This document shows positions 1-10,963 of a stretch of 64,000 bases of DNA, one piece after another. A program made the position numbers and the translations under genes. Each line of letters begins with the position of its first letter. The stretch's first letter is position 1. The notes under the pieces are model-generated. The model was not told the DNA's origin, did not search any database, and saw nothing but the letters and a program-made list of their open reading frames with translations. The stretch is from Chelydra serpentina (Eukaryota > Chordata > Testudines > Chelydridae): positions 20,256,501-20,320,500 of the forward strand of contig JBAIAC010000007.1 of assembly GCA_037349315.1 (NCBI GenBank), read 5' to 3'.

Positions 1-1676
1 TACATAGGCTCAGGTTTATATCTTATATAAAAATGGCATAATAGGATTGTCTATTTCTAGCCTTGTGCTCAATTCTTTTTATACACTAATACATCAACAA
101 AATCTGATTACCGTAGCAGGGCACTGTTACAGATACATTTAGAACATCACATTTCTCTCTTGCTATTCAATTGTATTGCATTCTAATTATCAGTGTCATA
201 AAAATTAACAAAAATAAGAAAGAAAAACTTAAAATTAATAAATAAAATAAATAAAATTAAAAAAAAATTAACGTTGTTCCTACACACAAGATTTCTAGAT
301 GCCGCAAAAAGAACCTAACCATGATTGACTTTGGCATGAGGGTGACACAAGTTTTGTTTAGTTTCAGAAGTTGTCTAAACTCTGGTTAACTACCTGTACT
401 TTAAAATCAGCTCCACTCAAAATATCTCAAGTAATATTATTAAAGAGTCAAGCGAAGATCAGAATGTTAGCAGGCCCGTTCTGCTTTTTAAGCACAGTTT
501 CAAATAAAATTAATTTTAACTAGTCCAAAATGCTGTAATTTCTCACCTGCACATATGGCTTAAGACAAATTTGAATACTGAGTGTTATCTGAATCTTAAA
601 CTTTGAACCAGAATATACAAATACGGCTGGGGAAGTGGGAAGCTGCAATCAAATCCCTTTGCTTTCAGTCTGAAATTATTTAAACACCAGGTTTGATTTT
701 TTTCTCAGTCCCTCTCCTTGATTCCTTTAACTGTATATCCGATATTTTATTCATGGATCCCCTAAACAGCATAAAATTATTATTTTCCTCCATGTCACAA
801 ACATATTAACTGGATTGAGCCTATTAACAGAGCAGTTAAGTCAACACATGTTATCCTTTTGACAAACTTTACTGCATATTGCCAGTCTTTGCAGATCATG
901 ACAGAAAATTAAATGCAGTTTGTCTTTATCAAATATAAGGAAAACAGAGCATCTTTTTTCCTTATGGAACCAGAGCTAGTCAGAGTGAAAAACATCACAG
1001 GTAACATGCACTAACTTATTTCCGATAAAATCCAGTACAATCTCTCTCATAACATATAGAAGTGACCATTTTTATCAATACATTGCCAAAGCTTAAGAAA
1101 TTCTAGATTTGAGATGTAAAATCTGCAGCTCTAATATTAGATTTAAATAGTTCAAAATAACTGTCCATGTTTAATAATAAATATTACTGTGCATATTTAT
1201 AGCTTTAAGTTCTGAACTTCTTACCATCTCACATATTTTTCACCTGATCATTTTGAAATGATCTCATAAGATTGATACTTTTATTAATAATAATTAATAT
1301 GTATGTATTGCTTGTCATATTGAAATTTCTTTACAAACAATCTAGTTAATAGAGGTGGTGGAAATTTTTCTATCAAAACGTTTTTTGATGGGAAAATGGC
1401 TTTTTTAACTGAATGGATTTTTTGTGAAAAAATATCTATTTTCATAAAAAAGAATTCTTGGTTTTTCAGCAACCCCCCAAAAATTTTAACCGCAAAAAAA
1501 TTCATGTGTGTCACAAATTATCTCATCAGGTTTGCTTAACTAACCACAGCCCTGAAAGGTGGGTATTTTCCCTCTTTTACTGATATCTAAACTGAGGCAG
1601 AAGGTGAAGTGCCCAAGTCTGCAGAATGATGGACTCCTCTTGCATGGAAACTTCACCTCTAATTGAGATCAATGGA
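1..1676. other. AT-rich stretch, no gene seen
   Basis: The sequence is AT-rich with short A and T runs. I see no open frame with a recognisable domain, no terminal repeats and no SINE signature. A short minus-strand frame around 1284-1514 is low-complexity Phe/Lys-rich translation of A/T tracts and is not a gene. Confidence 0.6.
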
Positions 1677-1684
1677 TGTCAAAG

Positions 1685-2068
1685 CAGTAGTGTAGCTGTG
1701 GGGGGAGCAGGGGGAGCGGCTGCTCCCCCTGAGCACATTTTCCAAAAGTGGCACCGCCTTTTTAATTTTTGAAAGGGAGGTGGAGCGACATCCACCACTG
1801 GCCCCACCAAGAGCCCGTTGCTGGCCTGGGTGAAAGAACCCAGACTGGCAGCGGGCTGAGAGACCCCTCCTGGCAGGAGCCCGCGGGGGGGATCCCAGAG
1901 TGGGGCGGGCTGAGCGGCTCAGCCAGCCGCCTCTCTGGGATTCCCCCCACGGGCTCCTGCCAGCAGGGGTTCCACTGCTGGCCTGGGTTCTTTCACCCAG
2001 GTCCGGTCGGGTGGCGACTTTTTTTATGTGTTCGCTCCCCCTGGTGTTACAACCTGGCTACGCCACTG
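1685..2068. mobile_element. Non-autonomous hAT-type element, 384 bp
   Basis: The element begins CAGTAGTGTAGC and ends GCTACGCCACTG, giving imperfect terminal inverted repeats that start with CAG, as is usual for hAT. A perfect 8-bp target duplication TGTCAAAG lies on both sides (1677-1684 and 2069-2076). The interior is GC-rich with inverted blocks and carries no transposase. Frames of 75-123 codons in it are by-products of GC-rich sequence. The boundaries are read directly; the hAT assignment follows from TIR form and duplication length. Confidence 0.88.
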
Positions 2069-2076
2069 TGTCAAAG

Positions 2077-2457
2077 GTGCTCAGCACCTGTCAGGAGGCA
2101 CTCAGCATCTCAAGGACTGAGCCCTAAGGGACTTACCTAAGTCCATAGAGAGTCAGGAGAAGAACTTGTGACTATGTCTGGTTTGATGTCTTGCATGCAG
2201 ATCTCTGGACTGTTATGGTCAGATCTCCCTCTTCCTGGATAAGAAATGGATTATTTCCTTTAAAGAAAGGATTTATTTTAGTTTTTAAGATGTACCTAGG
2301 CCATTTTACAGGGAAAAAGCAGCTTGATTTGAAAATATCAGAAACCTCACCATAATACTCACTCTGATAGGTGAGCAAGTCAATCCTCCTAGCCCCTTCA
2401 GTGAATTACTGAACGGCCAGAAAATAATTACTGACTGCCCACCCTCTGGAGGAGAAA
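2077..2457. other. Unassigned spacer
   Basis: Low-copy-looking sequence between the hAT element and a SINE. No gene or repeat was recognised. Confidence 0.5.
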
Positions 2458-2690
2458 TATGGTCTTGTGGTTAAGAATCAAGCCAAGCATATTGTGGTCA
2501 GAGGAGGAAAGAAAGAGTTAGGAGATCTGTGGTCTAATCCTGGCTCTGTCACAGTCTTTCTGGGCAACCTTGGGCAAGCCATTTCAATTCTATGCCTCAG
2601 TTTACACACACACAAGCTCTTGCCCACTCTTTTTTCAGCTGCATCTCTAGAGCTTATTTGTTTTGACTCCAGTATGAAACTTTAAAATGT
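2458..2690 (+). repeat. MIR/CORE-type SINE, diverged
   Basis: The order of blocks matches the tRNA-derived CORE/MIR SINE class of amniotes: a 'gtcttgtggttaag' head, 'tctaatcctggctctgtca', then 'accttgggcaagccatttc' and 'tgcctcagttt'. Edges are approximate. This is an ancient, non-coding copy. Confidence 0.65.
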
Positions 2691-2879
2691 AGTTCTTATA
2701 TAAAACACAGGCACATTGAGGTAAAAGACAGAAAAAACCCGACAAAAGTTACAGTTACCTCTCAAATGAATGGAGTATGATGTACAGTACTTAGCTTCTT
2801 CAGGACACGCACAGTGATCCACAGAGCTGAGAAGCTGCTATATCAGTCAAGATTAGAGCTCTCAAATAACAGGGTGGGG

Positions 2880-3250
2880 TTTTTTGGTTCTCTGGCAGTT
2901 CCAAAAAATTGGGGGGAAAATATTTTAGGTCAACCATAAAATTCAATGTTTCAAGATTCTGGAAAATCAAAAAGTTGAAAAAATAAATAGTTTGGGGTCC
3001 TGTTCAGTTTGACCCCTGAAAAATATATTAGTCTGATTTCAATCCTTGGTAGGGGGTGGGGGCTAGTGGTTTTTCTATTTAAAAATAAATAAAATTGAAG
3101 AAAATTTCTAAACAAAGTCATTCTGGCCCAAAAAATTCAAAACATTTTGTTTCAAAAGTATCAAAATGAAATGTTTCAGTATTTTCAGAATTTTTGGGGG
3201 TTTGGTTTTTCATTTGTTTGGTTTTGTTTTGTTTTCCAGCTGAAACAATT
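2880..3250. repeat. Dispersed A/T-rich repeat, copy 1
   Basis: This is one of several stretches built from words such as 'gaaattttc', 'aaaatgttt' and 'tttcattttg' on both strands. Similar stretches lie near 4480-4860, 25800-26100, 48280-48375 with 49046-49590, 60830-61000 and 62290-62420. They look like degenerate copies of one inverted-repeat-rich family. I cannot name it. A 70-codon minus-strand frame here is not a gene. Confidence 0.45.
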
Positions 3251-3599
3251 AGCTGAAAACTGACAAGAAGTCACAAAGCTGTTTGGTGTCATTGAATCTG
3301 CATATTTTGCCAAAAATGTTTTGGACAGAAAATTTTGCCTAGCTGTAGTACAGACAGAGAGGCAGGGAATTATGTGGGTGAAAGGATTTCCAAACAAGGA
3401 AGCACAGAGTCAAGTGTTGAAATAACTCTATGTAGAGACTGTTGCAGCAATCTATCCTCAAGGTGACAAAAGAATAGGTGTAAGGGCCTCACCTGAAAGA
3501 AATGATTGCAACCTCTTGGTTATCTATAGATGGGGGTGGGGGGAAGCGCCAACCTGTCTGCTGGTTTGATCCTAGATGGCATGAGACCAGTGCTTCTCA

Positions 3600-4096
3600 G
3601 GGCATGTCTCCACTGCAGAGTTAACTCAGGTTATCTACATTTGAGTTATTTCTCTTGACTTAGCCTAGCTCAAGTGAGAGTGTAACCATGCTACAAAATA
3701 ACACTCAAGCTGCTGCCTCCACACTGGGACTACACTCACTCATGTTTGGCGCTAAGAATTCACGGGGTACAGCTCATGGTTCTTTGAGCTGGATTAAGCT
3801 GAGCCTCTCTATGAATTCTTTCCCAGTGAATCATGGGAGAACTGGCCTATCTTTTTGGCATACATGAGAAAAAGTATGGGAAGACACTGAAGGACTAGCC
3901 TGCATCCACACCCCAGAACAGTCACGCTAGCCGCTAACAAATTGTGCTCACTTGAGCGTTAGCCTATACTCCCGAGGAGCCAGCCAATTTGAGTTAAATG
4001 GAGCACCACACCCAAGTTAAGGGTGGTCAGGATTCAAGTTAGGGACAACAACTGAGTTATAACTCAAGTTAACCTTGCAGTGAAGACAAACCCCCC
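3600..4096. mobile_element. MITE with 35-bp terminal inverted repeats
   Basis: The left end GGGCATGTCTCCACTGCAG and the right end, read in reverse as GGGTTTGTCTTCACTGCAA, match over about 35 bases and continue into GTTAACT and GTTAT blocks. A candidate 3-bp duplication TCA flanks it (3597-3599 and 4097-4099). The interior is non-coding. The end motif resembles the GTCTACACT end of the Harbinger copies in this window, so it may be a Harbinger-type MITE. Confidence 0.75.
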
Positions 4097-4109
4097 TCAA
4101 TATTCATGT

Positions 4110-5762
4110 TTCCCCACTGAAGTGTGGCTGTGCTATCTGTGTTGGATATGCTCCTCTGTGTATCATTTCTATGTTCGGTGTGCTATACTCACTATTATTA
4201 CATTTTTACCTTATTAATATTGTTACATTTTCTGCTGTGAATATTGGCATAGCTCGATTATGGAGTACAACTGTTATGTAGTAGTGCTCTGCTGCGTACT
4301 CTGTCGTTTACTGTTCCGAGCTCTGAGTGGTGTTAGCAAAGGGCAGGCTGTGATGGGCTGTATTAGTACTGTGCATTATTTGCTGCGTTAATGTGCTTTA
4401 TTATTTTTGCTGGTGCTGTCGCATGGGGTTGTGCTGCATTAGTGTGTCTGGCCTTTTGCAGTGTAACTAGAAGATCTTGTCAGAAGCTGGAATTTCTGTT
4501 CCATGGGAAACTCCAACATTTAAAAAAAATTATTCCAAATCAGGGAAAAAAAGCCAAAATTTTGAAATTTTCTGAAAAAAAAAATAATCATTTCAGGTCA
4601 ATTAAAATGCTTTGTTTCAATAAAATCTACGTTTCCTTGCCATTTTGACTTTTTAATGTCTTTATAATATAAAATAAATGTCTAAACAAAAATAATTTCA
4701 CAACCTAACATCAAAATGTTCCATTCAATTTTATTCATTTTGATTTTTTTCAACACAAAGTTTCATTGAAATCAACACATGGAAGGTTTAGATTTTGATA
4801 AAACAGCATTTTCCAATGGAAAAAGGATCCATTGGAACATTTTTGACCATTTCTAGTAATTTGTACATATCAACTGTGTGCGCTCACATTTGTGTTGCAA
4901 TTTATTCCTTTTACTGAACTGTTGTGGCAACGTGTTGTGTGATTTTGCTATAGCAACAATCAACACATTGCGGTTGCATGATGCTGATTTTGTGTGCTGT
5001 GCACTTATTCATTCATTATTACCATTGTGTACTGTTGGCCTGCATTGCATAGTAAAGGTGTACACTCTGTGCGATGGTCTGCATTTTACTGTGCTAGCTT
5101 TATTGTGAGTGTTTGTGCTGTATTAATTTAGTGTGATCATGGTAAGTTGTATTAGCATTGTAGCCTTTGTTCTGTACAGCTATGGAATGTACTGAGAGAG
5201 CACTGGGCAGGATACTGTGTTGTATAAATGTATTGTGCACCACTGTACTATATTGGTTTGGCATATTTTTGTGACTGTGCTATAGAGTTGTTCATTATTA
5301 TTGTCATTTGCGCTGTAGTGTAGGGATGTGTTACATGAATGTTGTCTGGTTTCAGCTGGTATGCTAATGTTATAGCATTGTGCACTCTGTGTTGAGAGGT
5401 TGTGCTGGATTTATATTGTGTGCTGTGTATTAGAGTAATGTTGTCTACATTGCGCTTGAGTAGCTGTGCTGTTTATTATATTAGTGCAATGTGGTGTCAG
5501 TTTCTTGTGTGACGTGTTGCCAGGCTGTGCTGTGAGAGCACAGATGACTCTATGCTTGTATTGCGTTATGGTTATGTGCCGAGCGAATGTACTGAATTAA
5601 TGCAATGGGATCTGCACTTTTGTGGTTATTTTGCATTAGTGTTGTGTGCTCTCTGCTTTTGGTTGCGGTGTATTAGTGTCAAAACCTTTTGTGATCTGTT
5701 GCTGTACGGTTGTGGTGTAGCCTCTGATACAGTGACAGCTTCATCCTTTTATAATGTAGAAT
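4110..5762 (+). repeat. T/G-rich cryptic tandem-like region, interrupted
   Basis: About 1.3 kb of strongly strand-skewed sequence, poor in A and C on the plus strand, repeats variants of 'gtgctgcattagtgtg' at irregular spacing of a few tens of bases (for example near 4350, 4381, 4431, 5110, 5405, 5465 and 5635). An A/T-rich insert splits it at about 4480-4860. It looks like a very degenerate satellite or ancient array. Frames of 71-85 codons in it are Cys/Leu/Val-rich by composition and are not genes. Confidence 0.45.
4480..4860. repeat. Dispersed A/T-rich repeat, copy 2
   Basis: Same word content as the copy near 2880-3250 ('gaaattttc', 'caaaatgttcca', 'tttcattgaaat'). It interrupts the T/G-rich region, whose composition resumes right after it, so it appears to be an insertion. 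Confidence 0.45.
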
Positions 5763-5767
5763 TTTAA

Positions 5768-6379
5768 AAGAACAGCAAAATATATAGGAATCTTTATATT
5801 AAAAATGTAGCATAATTGTATAATTACAGTATTTGCATCATGCTAAACAGATTGGCTGGGTTATTTCACATTCTTTAAAGTCGGGATGGCATCAGGCCTA
5901 TGGTATTTCTAAACTGTTTTGCATGTCTGCAGTTGTATAATGAAACACCACAAATTCTACCCAGCAATACTTGTGTTTTTCTAAGTACCGCATTAGGGGC
6001 ATAAAATTACCAAATGTACTGATGCACTTACCAACAGTGAAAAAAAATCTCTTACCTCTCGCCCACAAATTAAGTCTCTGTGGATTTTTTCTTTTTCACA
6101 GTGCTGAGGTAATATAATCTTTTATTTCCACAACCATTTTAAGAAATTAGGAAGGAGCCCACACTGTAGTTCAGCAGTTAATTTATAAGAGTATAGCCTC
6201 TTCAGTAAGTATGTAATGGAAATACACAGCATTTATTTCCCTCATTTGAAATCCCTGTTCCCTGACACACAGACAGACACATAGACACAGATCACTGCAG
6301 CCCAAATTGGACTTCAGAAAAGAAGCTCGGACTTCTTTCCTATCATCCTTGATTGCCCTGCAGGCTGAGGAGTGGCCAA
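5768..6379. other. Unassigned AT-rich spacer
   Basis: No gene, SINE signature or terminal repeats were recognised. A short 'cacacagacagacacatagacacag' simple-sequence patch lies near 6266. Confidence 0.5.
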
Positions 6380-7560
6380 TTTAAAGCATGCATACAGTCT
6401 GTGGATACATGAATCATGAATCATGTTTGATGTATGGAAAGGCACAGTCATTCTGAAAGGCTGCAAATGCAGTCATCTGCTTTTTAAGTAAAAAAAAAAG
6501 AAAAAAGCAGCAGCAGCCTTCAGAACAACAACAACAAAAGGAGAGATGAAATACCTGGGAAATATTTTTTAAAAGATACTGTCTTTGCTTTTTTATTTTT
6601 AATTGGGTTGGAAAGGGTTACTTCATTATGCAGCAAATTAGAAAATTCATAATTTATCATTGCACCCAGTCGAAATGCCACCCAACTGAGTCGCACCCCT
6701 GCGAAAACCATCACATAGTAACAAACTGTCAAAGCCTGCTGCAGCCGACGGGCAAAATTAATATGCAAATGTATGCAAGAAATTAAAAAGCAGAATTACC
6801 CAGGCAAATGAGGTAGCTATACTTGAATTGTTAGAATTATGAATAATTACTGCGAATTTTCTGCTCCTAATATAACTTGTTTTTTGATAAACAAAGACTT
6901 AATTATCGAGATGCGCTGGAGAATTTCCGTGGCGCTCATTAATCTTGCAAAAAAAACAAGTCCCTGGTGCCCAAACCGTAATGAAGAGCGCGTGCCCTGA
7001 ATCTTCAGAAAGATCAGAGGCACCAGGGTGCCAGGGCTGGAGAAAAAAAATGACAGTGCCAATGTCCCCTCCTGTACCCTGGAGTGTCATAACGTCTTCC
7101 ACTAACTATCAAAGGGACTTATTTATGCCAACAGCTGAGCTATAAGTCCAATTTACGATGCCTTAAGCAGTGGTGAAATGATCTGTTGATGTGCTACGGA
7201 AATGCCATCTTGCAGTAGCTCGATTTGGTCCCAGAGATACCAACACGATGAGGACCCCTCTGCTCCTATGCTAATGGATGCAGCATGACAGACCATAATA
7301 CACAAGAGGGACAATCTTTTAGGACCGGTCTCAATGGTCCTCCATTAATCTTGGTTCTGCAGTGCTGTGGTGTCCATGGGAACAAGGGCATTATCATAAG
7401 CACTGGTTTTAAATGTCCCCATTAGGGACTGCACTACAGAGGAGGGCTGTGTGGGGTAAGGGCGTGGGGCAGATAGTCCACTATGAGTTTACATTTTTTG
7501 TTATGATCTGGCTTCCAACGGCAATGGGCGGTTTGGGGAATTTTCTCTTCCTAAATATCA
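6380..7560. promoter_or_regulatory. Possible conserved non-coding (enhancer-like) block
   Basis: No repeat signature is visible over more than 1 kb. The sequence is dense in homeodomain-type cores: TAATTA-like sites near 6840-6905, a perfect POU octamer ATGCAAAT at 6763-6770 with a second ATGCAA a few bases on, and paired 'atgaatc' words near 6410. GC-balanced patches alternate with AT-rich ones, as in many vertebrate developmental enhancers. This is an inference from composition and motifs; conservation cannot be tested here. Frames of 66-82 codons have no recognisable domain. Confidence 0.35.
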
Positions 7561-8499
7561 TATAGAAAACAACAAAGGGGGGAGCAGTTAAGTGTGCAGT
7601 GCGGTGCTGCATGCTCGTCTCCTCTGTTTTTACAGATAGAAAATCAGCTTGGCCCTGGTGGGCTGAGATAATTTACCATAAGAAAGCAAAGGGAAAATAA
7701 CCCCAGGTACTCTCAGCGCAGACCAAATCGAACCTGCTGTGAGCTTATTATTACTTAAAAACTGGCATCTAAGTGGAAATGACTGACTCTCTGTCATTAT
7801 CCCTATTACCACCATGATAAACCCAAGCAGATAAGGCAAAATTACAAAACATCAGTTCTGGAGCTCGGAGGCTACTTCAGGAGCTCAAGGCAGCCGGCAT
7901 TTTTAAACGCATCCTTTCTGAATTCAAGTTCCCAAATTTCCTGATGCCTTGACAGAACCATTTCACTGCATAGGCAAATTGTCACCTTTTAAACCAGGGC
8001 ATCTGTCATTTTTATACAAGGCTTCACCACTCGCTCATTCTCTCCCCTAATTCTCCAATTTCTCTACATACACAGAGAGGCTACACAGCACCAGAACATT
8101 TGAAATTTTTACTCTTACAGCCTGCGCACACACTAAAAGGGGAACGGGTGGGGGGAGAAACACCTCTAACGCTGATAAAAATGCTACCTCTCCAGATCAT
8201 TCATCTCTGGGTTTTATTTTTTATGCAGAACGAGGAGCAGCTTGCCTGCTCCTGTCTCACCTTCCCTGAGATTAATTCTCACTGTGATAGTAGGTCGAGG
8301 TGAGAAGAAATGAGCGAACACAAGAAATAAAATGCAACCCGGCACCTCCATCTTCATATCCAATCCTGATCCCTACGAGGAGTACACTAGCACCCTCTAC
8401 CACCTCAAGCAAAGAGGCCACCACTCACGAACCAGCCCCTTCTTTCTCCCTCATCTTCTCCCTTCCTCTCATCCAGGGTCCTCTGAGGGTACAACCACT
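7561..8499. other. Unassigned spacer
   Basis: Mixed-composition sequence with no recognised gene. Short frames of 60-80 codons overlap in several frames and carry no domain. Confidence 0.5.
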
Positions 8500-8766
8500 A
8501 CAGCAGCACACCAACAACACGGCAGCTGGGCTGCTGTAGCGCTGTAGTGTAGACACGTCCTACGTTGACAGAAGGGGTATTTCCATTGTAAGTAACCCAC
8601 CTCTCTGGGAGGCAGAACCTAGGTCAACGGAACAATCCTTCCATCTACCTAGCCGCATCTACACCAGGGGTTAGGCTGACCTAATTACAGTGGTCAGGGT
8701 AGGAAATTTTCCATAACCCTAAGAAACTTAGCTAGGTTGACCTAAATTTTAGATGTAGGCCAGGCC
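8500..8766. mobile_element. Harbinger-type MITE remnant
   Basis: The right end reads GATGTAGGCCAGGCC, which in reverse is GGCCTGGCCTACATC. This is close to the GGCCTGGTCTACACT end of the large Harbinger copies. Near 8542 a 'gtgtagacacgtcc' block and internal 'aggttgacctaa' and 'aggctgacctaa' repeats are present. The left boundary is not resolved. It carries no coding capacity. Confidence 0.55.
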
Positions 8767-10089
8767 TTTGTAACCCAACACAACTCCCACTTAGTAAGAA
8801 AAACAACCAGGAAGGAATGCACCAAGAGCAGCCAGCATTCAGCTCCATCTCTCTCATGTTATCATGGCCAAGAAATGAGATTGTGCTGAAACAGGTATGT
8901 CTGAGTATTCCTCCTGCCCCCGCCTCATCCCTCTTCCATGACCCAAATAGATTTCACATTCCAGTCCCCAAACAGAAAATGGGTAAATTTGCAACACAAG
9001 AGAATAAAAAGTGGTGTTTTTTTGGTAAGAAATACAGTGGATCAAACTCTGAAGTCAAATGGAATTTCCCTGGTGTTAAACAAAGAATAGAATTTGACCC
9101 AGTCAGGGAAGTGCTGGCTAGGTCTGAACTTGTTAAATTTGGCAGAGCCTGGCCTGCTGATAATTCAGCCTTACACCTGTTTGGAGGAATGGGGCATTAG
9201 ATGGAGGATACACCTTGAAGAGGTGAGGTGGGAGGGAGAAGTAATGGGGTGTTATCCAAAGTTCTTAAGGAAGTAAATTCTCTCTCTCCTTTTTTTCATG
9301 GCAATAGGAGAGTCTGATTTTCAACTCTTTCTATTGTCAAGGCAAGTTTTGTACACAGAGCACCATGGTTACCACAGAAACCTGCACACGAGTGTTTTGC
9401 AGACCTCTTAATAACTGTTACCACCTCGGGCTGAGTCATGTAAGTGTTGGGGAAGCTTGCCTGATCTCTGCACTTTGATACCATGATGCTGCAGAACCTG
9501 CTGCCATTTCCCATCTATTTCAAGGCACAGGATATACAGGATCATGCTACTGTTGACACTAAAGCCTGTTTCTCAGCTAAATGCCCACAGTGTCAGTCTA
9601 AACAGTTTATGGTGATAAAACTGCAGTCGGAATAATGCTGTGCAAGGGAGGAGCCTGTGAAAAACCCTGCAAGAAGTCAGATTGCCTTCAAGGTAGGTTT
9701 CCCTACCTTACAAGAGCATTTCAGTGCATACTGCACAGTCCTCTCTCCATCAGATGGAAATAATTTCCCCTCCTCCAGTCACACGCGCCTGTCCTGCATG
9801 TGACCATTACCACTTTAAACCTCATTTTACATTTATTTTTCTTATCTTAGTGAATGGGAAAATGGGGAGCTATAAGTGGAGCTGAGCAAATCCGCTATGA
9901 AAATTGTGGAGGATGGAGCTAGACTCAATGTACCTGTCCTAGGGGTGGGGGCTGCAACAGGAAGGCAATTTGTACAAAATGTCAAAGTAACAGGTTGCTT
10001 ACAGCAACTTGAAAAGCCCTTCTATTGAAAAAGATATCAAACTTGAGAGGGAGTTGAGGGGTGACAGGTGGACTCTCCAAAATGCTACA
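8767..10089. other. Unassigned spacer
   Basis: No repeat ends or protein domains were recognised. The longest frame (8817-9200, 127 codons) has no recognisable motif and overlaps other frames on both strands. Confidence 0.5.
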
Positions 10090-10300
10090 CTAGATGAGGA
10101 AAGTGAATAACGTTAGGAGCCAGGAGATCCTAAGCTCTGTCTGGCCCTAGTGCTGCTTGGTACTTACGTTCATTAATTAGTTTTTAAGTAGGATAATTGC
10201 AACTGCTGAATTTTACAGATGAAGAAACAGAGTGGGGGTGTTAAGTGACTTGCTCAACAGGATATTCTGACCCTTTAAGAGAGGCATTAACCTAGCATGG
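10090..10300 (-). repeat. Diverged SINE fragment
   Basis: The block 'attttacagatgaagaaacagag' followed by 'aagtgacttgctcaa' is the reverse complement of the MIR/CORE SINE core ('ttgggcaagtcactt ... tgtaaaat'). Edges are approximate. Confidence 0.5.
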
Positions 10301-10734
10301 CTCAGTTCCAGGTTTCAATCCAGAACAGGGGAATTCTGGGAGGTGTAGTTCCCTGGACTGATGTGAGTGAAAGTCTTTTCAGCAAGGGATGCTGAGAAAG
10401 ACTGCCAGGGTATATAAGCAGCTATTCCATCAGAACAGAGAGAGGCAGAGAGGCTAAGAAAAAGGATAAGAGCTCTGGGTCTCTTCAGGACAAGGACCTC
10501 AGAAAACCTGGGAAAGCTTTTAAAGAAACCAGAGAAAGGGCCTAGAAAGAGGCCTAAAGAGAGACAGTCAGGTGGCTGGATAAAGGAGTCCAAAGAGGGG
10601 ATGTTGCTTTGGCCCGAGAGCCAGGTTCCAAGGAGGGGAATCAGTGGACTTTGACAGAGCACAGGAAGTAATCTTAGCAGAAGAGAAATAGGGAAAGTTG
10701 TTGATCAGAAAGATGCTGGCTTTCTTGTCGAAGA

Positions 10735-10956
10735 GTACATCTACACTGCATTTTAAAACCTGCAGCAGGGAATCTTAGGGCCCACCGCAGTGTAGATGAT
10801 CAGGCTCGGGCTCTAAAGCCCAGGGAGGATGTGGGTTTCAGAGCCTGAGCCACGATGTCTGCATGGCTGTTTTTAGCACCATAATGTGAGCCCAATTCTG
10901 TACACCCGAGCTCTGAGAATTGCTGCCCTAGGTTTTAAAATGCAATATAGACACAC
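10735..10956. mobile_element. Short MITE, 222 bp, with 26-bp inverted ends
   Basis: The left end GTACATCTACACTGCATTTT and the right end, read in reverse as GTGTGTCTATATTGCATTTT, both continue into AAAACC. A direct repeat TCGAAGA (7 bp; 8 bp with one mismatch) flanks it at 10728-10734 and 10957-10963, favouring a hAT-like duplication. The interior has smaller inverted blocks and no coding sequence. Confidence 0.8.
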
Positions 10957-10963
10957 TCGAAGA

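Noticed and set aside
8817..9200. 127-codon plus-strand frame
   Set aside because: No recognisable domain, composition like its surroundings, overlapping frames on the other strand.
10315..10662. 115-codon minus-strand frame rich in Leu/Ser/Pro
   Set aside because: No domain; sequence is purine-rich on the plus strand, which yields Leu/Ser/Pro codons in antisense by composition.
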